64,000 nucleotides of DNA, from the NCBI GenBank assembly GCA_903813345.2, contig CAIIXF020000009.1, positions 9,540,030-9,604,029 on the forward strand, in the 5' to 3' direction. The position numbers were made by a program, and so were the translations under genes. Source of the stretch: Owenia fusiformis (taxonomy: Eukaryota > Annelida > Polychaeta > Sabellida > Oweniidae). Below are positions 60,018 to 64,000 of the stretch, piece after piece. Below the pieces are notes generated by a model that did not search any database, had not been told where the DNA came from, and saw nothing but the letters and a program-made list of their open reading frames with translations. The first letter of the stretch is position 1, and each line of letters opens with the position of its first letter.

Positions 60018-61345
60018 ATGGCTCTAGTGGAGACATTTTGGATGGTAGCCTCAACTTGTTCGAGACACCCAGCACTCAAAGCAGTGTGACAACAGTCAAC
60101 TTCGTGGAAATTCGCCCTGTGAACCCCTTGTCACGTGGAACGCCAGTGGAGTTTGTTATCCCAAACAACTCTTCTCAGTTCATCAATCTGAAGGACGTCA
60201 AGCTCTTTTTAAAATTGAAGATCACCAAGAGTGATGGATCGAATTTGGATATATCTCCCTCTCTATCAAACGTAGCACCAGTAACTGGATGGATGCACGC
60301 ATTATGGCAGCGAGTAGAAGTCATGCTGCAGCACCAAGTGGTTAGCTCCTCCAGCAATTATTACCCCTATAAGGCTCATCTAAACAGACTTCTGACACAG
60401 TCACCAGCGGCTCATAACTCAAGATTGCAAAACGAATTTTTCTACAAGGACGAAGGGACTATTCAGAATTCAGCTTTCATAGATGATAGCAATACCATAT
60501 CTGGGAACAACACAGGGTTAAAGAGGAGAGCTACACTCACGATGGTATCTAGAGAGGTGGAGCTGCAAGGTCCTATTTTACACGACCTGTTTCAAATGGA
60601 TCGCTATATCTTAAATGGCGTACCGATCAATGTGAAACTGACACCCAGCGAAGATGCCTTCAACCTCATTTCGAATGAGCCAGATGCAGACTATAGAGTT
60701 CAGTTGCTTGATGCTCATCTCCTTGTTCCTATGATAACTGTGTCTCCTGGTATTCTCACATCGTATAACATGGAATTGAAAGAACGCAACGCTGTATACC
60801 CTTATGAACATAATCAGATACGTTCATGGATAGTTCCCCAGGGGCTGACTTCTTATAGCATACACGATTGCTTCCAAGGGAATGTACCATCCAGGCTGTT
60901 GATTTTTTTCACCAAATCGAAGGCTACCAGTGGGGCTTACAACCTAAACCCATTCAATTATCATCACTTCAAAGTAAACTTTTTAGAAGTCGCCATAGAC
61001 GGTACCAGTGTCCCGGGACGAGCTCTGAGACCAGTGTTTGGGGATGCTCCCTATGAAAATCAATACGCCAACGAATATGATCGTTTATTCTCAGACCTCC
61101 ACGATGATGAGGGTTTGATAATTGACAAGATGTCATTCCCTTTCGGTTACGCCATTTTCAAGTACAATATCCAAGCTCAAGATAAAACCAGCGAAACATT
61201 CTCTTTTCCTTTAGTCAAGAAAGGCAGTGTCAAAGTGAGTGCGCAGTTTACTGAACCATTGGCGGAACCAATAAACTTGATGATGCTGGCAACCTTCCCC
61301 GATAAATTTCAAATAGACTTATCGAGAAATATAATTCTGGAGTGA
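60002..61345 (+). CDS. Polinton major capsid protein (double jelly-roll)
   Basis: A 447-residue protein matching the family often labelled F54H12.2-like in invertebrate genomes, which is the Polinton hexon-like major capsid protein. Landmarks are LNLFETPSTQSSV near residue 18, RGTPVEFVIPNNSSQFINL near 45-63, WMHALWQRVEVML near 97-109, and SSSNYYPYKAHLNRLL just after. A long second half includes PFGYAIFKYN near the end. The length is close to intact family members and the frame is unbroken. The start ATG (ATGG context) lies inside the preceding gene. A TATAAAA stands right before it (59994-60000), too close to drive this ATG. The stop is two bases before the protease ATG. Confidence 0.85.
   Translation: MAFKIDGSSGDILDGSLNLFETPSTQSSVTTVNFVEIRPVNPLSRGTPVEFVIPNNSSQFINLKDVKLFLKLKITKSDGSNLDISPSLSNVAPVTGWMHALWQRVEVMLQHQVVSSSSNYYPYKAHLNRLLTQSPAAHNSRLQNEFFYKDEGTIQNSAFIDDSNTISGNNTGLKRRATLTMVSREVELQGPILHDLFQMDRYILNGVPINVKLTPSEDAFNLISNEPDADYRVQLLDAHLLVPMITVSPGILTSYNMELKERNAVYPYEHNQIRSWIVPQGLTSYSIHDCFQGNVPSRLLIFFTKSKATSGAYNLNPFNYHHFKVNFLEVAIDGTSVPGRALRPVFGDAPYENQYANEYDRLFSDLHDDEGLIIDKMSFPFGYAIFKYNIQAQDKTSETFSFPLVKKGSVKVSAQFTEPLAEPINLMMLATFPDKFQIDLSRNIILE
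61302..61334 (+). promoter_or_regulatory. Core promoter of Polinton protease gene
   Basis: ATAAAT at 61302 and TAATTC with its A at 61334, again 32 nt apart, both inside the end of the capsid gene. The ATG at 61348 follows 14 nt later. Confidence 0.35.
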
Positions 61346-61347
61346 CC

Positions 61348-61791
61348 ATGGACTCTGAGCAGATAAGTCTCATATTGGATACGCATCCTGACACTGAGTC
61401 ATCGTTCAAGGGAGTCTATGCTAAGGATCATATGCTGAATCGTCTAAAAGAGGGAAAGTGTTACGTCCTCAACACCAAGGAGAGTTGGCACCCTGGAGAA
61501 CATTGGACCTGTTATTACGCTGGACATAAACAACTGGAGTTTTTTGATCCGTTGGGCAATGCGCCAGATGTCTATGGATTCACCGCGTACACGAATGAAC
61601 AGCAGTATAATGCCATACGCGTGCAAAATCTAAACAGTTCCAGCTGTGGACACTTTTGCACTATGTTCCTGTTGTTGAGATGCCGAGGTTATTCCATGGA
61701 CTATATCGTGAATAATGTACTGTATAAAAATGAACAGGAGGTCGTTGAAACCATTCAATATCTATTATCACTATATGAAATAAATAAATAA
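61348..61791 (+). CDS. Polinton adenain-like cysteine protease
   Basis: A 147-residue protein of the Ulp1/adenain cysteine protease fold. The adenovirus-type catalytic set is visible: His52 in GEHWTCYY, Asp67 in EFFDPLG, Gln93 (oxyanion hole) and Cys100 in SSSCGHFC. Related enzymes process capsid precursors during virion maturation, so this one probably matures the capsid proteins encoded just upstream. I use the ATG at 61348, which has a strong GACCATGG context; the frame begins slightly earlier at a GTG that animals would not use. The stop lies in a run of overlapping AATAAA words (61779-61792), which can serve as polyadenylation signals. Confidence 0.85.
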   Translation: MDSEQISLILDTHPDTESSFKGVYAKDHMLNRLKEGKCYVLNTKESWHPGEHWTCYYAGHKQLEFFDPLGNAPDVYGFTAYTNEQQYNAIRVQNLNSSSCGHFCTMFLLLRCRGYSMDYIVNNVLYKNEQEVVETIQYLLSLYEINK

Positions 61792-61820
61792 AATGAGTAG
61801 CCTACATTGTGTTTTATTCA
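61788..61820 (+). promoter_or_regulatory. Core promoter of Polinton integrase gene
   Basis: ATAAAA at 61788, overlapping the protease stop codon, and TCATTC with its A at 61820, 32 nt apart. The integrase ATG is 10 nt further on. Confidence 0.4.
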
Positions 61821-61829
61821 TTCGCTATC

Positions 61830-62912
61830 ATGACGTTGAGCAAGCTGCAGTCTAAGCTTCTTAAAACAATATATTTCGATCCCAGTAGACCGGGGTCTTA
61901 CAGCGGTTTTAAACAACTCTGGCGAGAGGTTAAGGGTCGGGGAATCAAGCAGGCTGATGTCAGGGACTGGTTGAGTCAACAAGAAACCTACAGTCTATAC
62001 AGGGGAGTCAAGACTAGATTTAAACGTAGAAAACTAGTGGTGAGACATATGCTAGAACAAGCTGATACAGATTTAGCCATGATGGATAAATATGCGGAGG
62101 AAAATGACAGTTTCAAATATCTTCTCATCATGATTGACAGTCTAAGCAGGTACCTGTGGGTGCAGCCAATCAAAAGCAAAAATAGCGAAGATATGATCGA
62201 GGCGTTCAAGAAGATATTTGCCACTGACAAACCTAGTAGGTTGCGCAGCGATAAAGGAATTGAGTATCGATCCAAAAAGATTCAAGCCTATTTCAAAAGT
62301 GTAGGGGTGTGGCACTTCCTGACGCAAGGGACCGTGAAGAGTCACCTTGCGGAGAGAGTTATTCGTTCATTGAAGCATAAAATTTACCGATATATGTTCC
62401 ATAACGCCACAAATCGTTATATCGATGAACTCCAATCTATAGTGGATAGCTACAATCACTCATTCCATAGAAGCATCAAAATGGCTCCTGCGGATGTTGA
62501 TGATGATAACGAACTGCAGGTTTTCGAGACCCTTTTCATGAGTAAGCCTAAAAGAGATGAAGCTGTCAATTATCGCTTCGACATTGGTGATTTGGTGAGA
62601 CTGGCTTTTACAAAGGGAATTTTCGATCGCGGCTATCAGCAGAAATGGTCCACGGAATACTTTAGAATCAAGAGTAGGAATGCTACCGATCCTCCCACAT
62701 ATTACCTGGAAGATCTACAAGGAGAAATAATCAAGGGACTATTCTACGCCGATGAAATGCAGAAAATTTCTGAGGAACCAGCCCAGCATAGAATCGAATC
62801 TGTGTTAAAGTATAGAAAGAGAGGGAGGGGAAAGGAAGCCCTAGTCCACTGGCAGGGTTGGCCCTCCAAGTTTGACACGTGGATTCCAGCGAAGGATGTA
62901 CGAGATATATAA
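61830..62912 (+). CDS. Polinton DDE integrase with C-terminal chromodomain
   Basis: A 360-residue retroviral-type integrase. After an N-terminal region of ~75 residues, the catalytic core shows Asp79 (EQADTDLA), Asp141 (LRSDKGIEY) and Glu175 (HLAERVIRS), with 33 residues between the last two. Family features include YLLIMIDSLSRYLWVQP and SYNHSFHRSIKMAP. The last ~45 residues (IESVLKYRKRGRGKEA, LVHWQGWPSKFDTWIP) form a chromodomain, which can bind methylated histone tails and may guide insertion. It joins element ends to host DNA. I start at ATG 61830, because the upstream frame begins only with GTG. It sits between protease and ATPase, whereas many Polintons carry INT near one end. Confidence 0.9.
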   Translation: MTLSKLQSKLLKTIYFDPSRPGSYSGFKQLWREVKGRGIKQADVRDWLSQQETYSLYRGVKTRFKRRKLVVRHMLEQADTDLAMMDKYAEENDSFKYLLIMIDSLSRYLWVQPIKSKNSEDMIEAFKKIFATDKPSRLRSDKGIEYRSKKIQAYFKSVGVWHFLTQGTVKSHLAERVIRSLKHKIYRYMFHNATNRYIDELQSIVDSYNHSFHRSIKMAPADVDDDNELQVFETLFMSKPKRDEAVNYRFDIGDLVRLAFTKGIFDRGYQQKWSTEYFRIKSRNATDPPTYYLEDLQGEIIKGLFYADEMQKISEEPAQHRIESVLKYRKRGRGKEALVHWQGWPSKFDTWIPAKDVRDI

Positions 62913-62940
62913 ATGAAGGAGCCTTCCCATTTTCATAACA
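62909..62940 (+). promoter_or_regulatory. Core promoter of Polinton ATPase gene
   Basis: TATATAAAT overlaps the integrase stop codon; its ATAAAT begins at 62909. An ACATTAC initiator-like motif has its A at 62940, 31 nt on and 10 nt before the ATG. Confidence 0.4.
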
Positions 62941-62949
62941 TTACCAATC

Positions 62950-63612
62950 ATGGACTGGTGGCAGACGGAGAGCCTCATTAAACTTCGAAATGGCACGAGT
63001 TGCTCGATCATTGGTAGCAGTAATAGCGGGAAGACTCATTTCGTTTATAAACTGTTGAAAAACCTATCTGGCATGTACGAACCTCCCGGACCACAAGCTG
63101 TTCTGTATTGCTACGGCATTCATCAACCGCTTTTCGATCAAATGGAAATGGAGTTGAAAAATGTTCAATTGCACCAGGGCCTACCTAGTCGGGAAATGAT
63201 AGATGAGCTGACTAAAGATAGGAGGAGTACGGTGATAGTTCTGGACGACCTGCTTCATCAGGTAGCTAACAACAAGGAGATGGAACTCATGTTTACTCAA
63301 GGCTGTCACCATAGATGCTTGAATGTGCTGTTTATAAGTCAACAGGCCTTTTACAAAGGTACTCGAACCATAGCGCTCAATACGCAGTATTTAGTCTTGT
63401 TTAAAGCTTTGAGGGACAAGACTCAGATCATGACGTTAGCCAGACAGCTCAGTCCTACAAAGTGGAGACAGTTGATGGAGTCATACCACGATGCCACCTC
63501 TGCTCCATACGGCTACCTATTTTTGGATCTCTTTCCTCATAGTGATGACGTCACCAGAGTCAGAACTCGCATTTTTCCTAATCAGGATACAATAATATAT
63601 CCGCAGCTATAA
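62950..63612 (+). CDS. Polinton genome-packaging ATPase (FtsK/HerA type)
   Basis: A 220-residue P-loop ATPase. Walker A is GSSNSGKT at residues 22-29 and Walker B is TVIVLDD, ending at residues 99-100. Further family marks are LFISQQAFYKGTRTIALNTQ and YLVLFKALRDK, the region around the sensor and arginine finger. The size agrees with Polinton and virophage packaging ATPases, which pump DNA into preformed capsids. The ATG has a CATGG context and is the first in frame. It lies 37 bp after the integrase stop, and its own stop overlaps the TATA-like box of the next gene. Confidence 0.9.
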   Translation: MDWWQTESLIKLRNGTSCSIIGSSNSGKTHFVYKLLKNLSGMYEPPGPQAVLYCYGIHQPLFDQMEMELKNVQLHQGLPSREMIDELTKDRRSTVIVLDDLLHQVANNKEMELMFTQGCHHRCLNVLFISQQAFYKGTRTIALNTQYLVLFKALRDKTQIMTLARQLSPTKWRQLMESYHDATSAPYGYLFLDLFPHSDDVTRVRTRIFPNQDTIIYPQL

Positions 63613-63640
63613 ATAGAGAGAGAGTTCAGGATAGGATTCA
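63609..63640 (+). promoter_or_regulatory. Core promoter of last visible Polinton gene
   Basis: TATAAATA (63608-63615) overlaps the ATPase stop codon. TCAGTC at 63638-63643, with A at 63640, matches the animal initiator TCAGTY. The ATG is 8 nt later. This is the clearest of the five TATA/initiator pairs. Confidence 0.5.
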
Positions 63641-63647
63641 GTCGAAC

Positions 63648-63977
63648 ATGAGCGGGAGAAGTGTATTGATTGCTTACGAACGATATCAACGTTTACTAGA
63701 TCAGTCATCACCAAAGCAGAAAGAACCACGCATCATTGAAAAGCAGAACGGAGCTGGGCCTATTAACGTAACTCCTAGAACAAACACTCCAGCTGGTGAA
63801 AACATATCTGATAGGGATCAGGAGAGAGGAGTTCCTGCCATTGAAAAGGGAGCTAGAAAAATCAACCTCGTTCCTCCCGGTATTCCAGCTCATAAAACAC
63901 GCAAAAGAGCAGCCGAAAAATTGATAGATACAACTGAAGCAAAGAAAAACGCTATTTCTTCGTGGGTCTCCTTGTGA
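63648..63977 (+). CDS. Polinton small basic protein downstream of ATPase, unknown function
   Basis: A 109-residue protein starting SGRSVLIAYERYQRLLDQ. A similar VLxxxExYxxLL start is, as I recall, seen in small unassigned Polinton proteins. The rest is low-complexity and basic with little predicted fold, containing prolines and GIPAHKTRKRAAEK, a possible nuclear-localisation or DNA-contact segment. Its own promoter motif precedes it and its TGA is one base before another ATG. I cannot give a function; a virion core or scaffold role fits the context but is speculation. Confidence 0.55.
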   Translation: MSGRSVLIAYERYQRLLDQSSPKQKEPRIIEKQNGAGPINVTPRTNTPAGENISDRDQERGVPAIEKGARKINLVPPGIPAHKTRKRAAEKLIDTTEAKKNAISSWVSL

Positions 63978-63978
63978 C

Positions 63979-64000
63979 ATGAATGCAATTGGAAAGCAAG
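63979..64000 (+). CDS. Possible start of next Polinton gene, cut by window edge
   Basis: An ATG at 63979 lies one base after the preceding stop and opens at least seven codons. Tight junctions of this kind occur elsewhere in the cluster (capsid to protease). Nothing can be said of the product. Confidence 0.2.

Noticed and set aside
59709-62345. Minus-strand frames within the Polinton cluster
   Set aside because: Shadows of the plus-strand capsid and integrase genes; no motifs of their own.
63545-63553. TGACGTCA-type CRE in the ATPase gene
   Set aside because: It lies in coding sequence with no other promoter-like features; likely chance.

Overview
The window is AT-rich animal nuclear DNA, with split genes, consensus GT-AG splice sites, very long introns, many short dispersed repeats and minisatellites, and part of a Polinton/Maverick element. 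No sequence fixes the species. The content suggests a marine invertebrate, perhaps a lophotrochozoan or an invertebrate deuterostome; this is an inference from gene and repeat style only.

Layout. Positions 1-47,400 hold the 5' part of one minus-strand gene that I read as neuregulin-like. Exon 1 (47253-46809) encodes a signal peptide and a domain resembling the N-terminal region of type II neuregulins. After a 41.6-kb intron, exons 2 and 3 (5164-5002 and 1452-1343) together encode one Ig domain. Intron phases 1, 2 and 1 match at every junction. The EGF, membrane and tail exons would lie left of the window. A possible second first exon, with its own signal peptide, is contiguous with exon 2 (5282-5165). 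The introns hold about 27 diverged copies of one ~170-bp repeat, other MITE-like elements, minisatellites and a few CpG-enriched islands with CRE sites.

Positions 47.4-54.8 kb hold repeats: a 998-bp mariner-type MITE, a 212-bp element with a 5-bp target duplication, a 39-bp minisatellite that stays open in several frames, and a perfect 23-bp-arm palindrome. Positions 56,094-54,812 (minus) carry the last two exons of a second gene: a transmembrane exon and a 220-residue cytoplasmic tail with several YxxV/I tyrosine motifs. Its extracellular exons are not visible.

Positions ~56.3-59.2 kb are a block of duplicated repeats. From 59,279 to the right edge lies a compact plus-strand Polinton gene cluster with no obvious breaks: minor capsid (penton-like), small basic protein, major capsid protein, adenain-type protease, DDE integrase with chromodomain, packaging ATPase, and a small basic protein. 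The DNA polymerase B gene expected of an autonomous Polinton would be right of the window. Five of the seven genes share an ATAAA box 31-32 nt before an initiator-like motif, 8-19 nt ahead of the ATG. Together these genes provide capsid assembly, maturation, genome packaging and integration.
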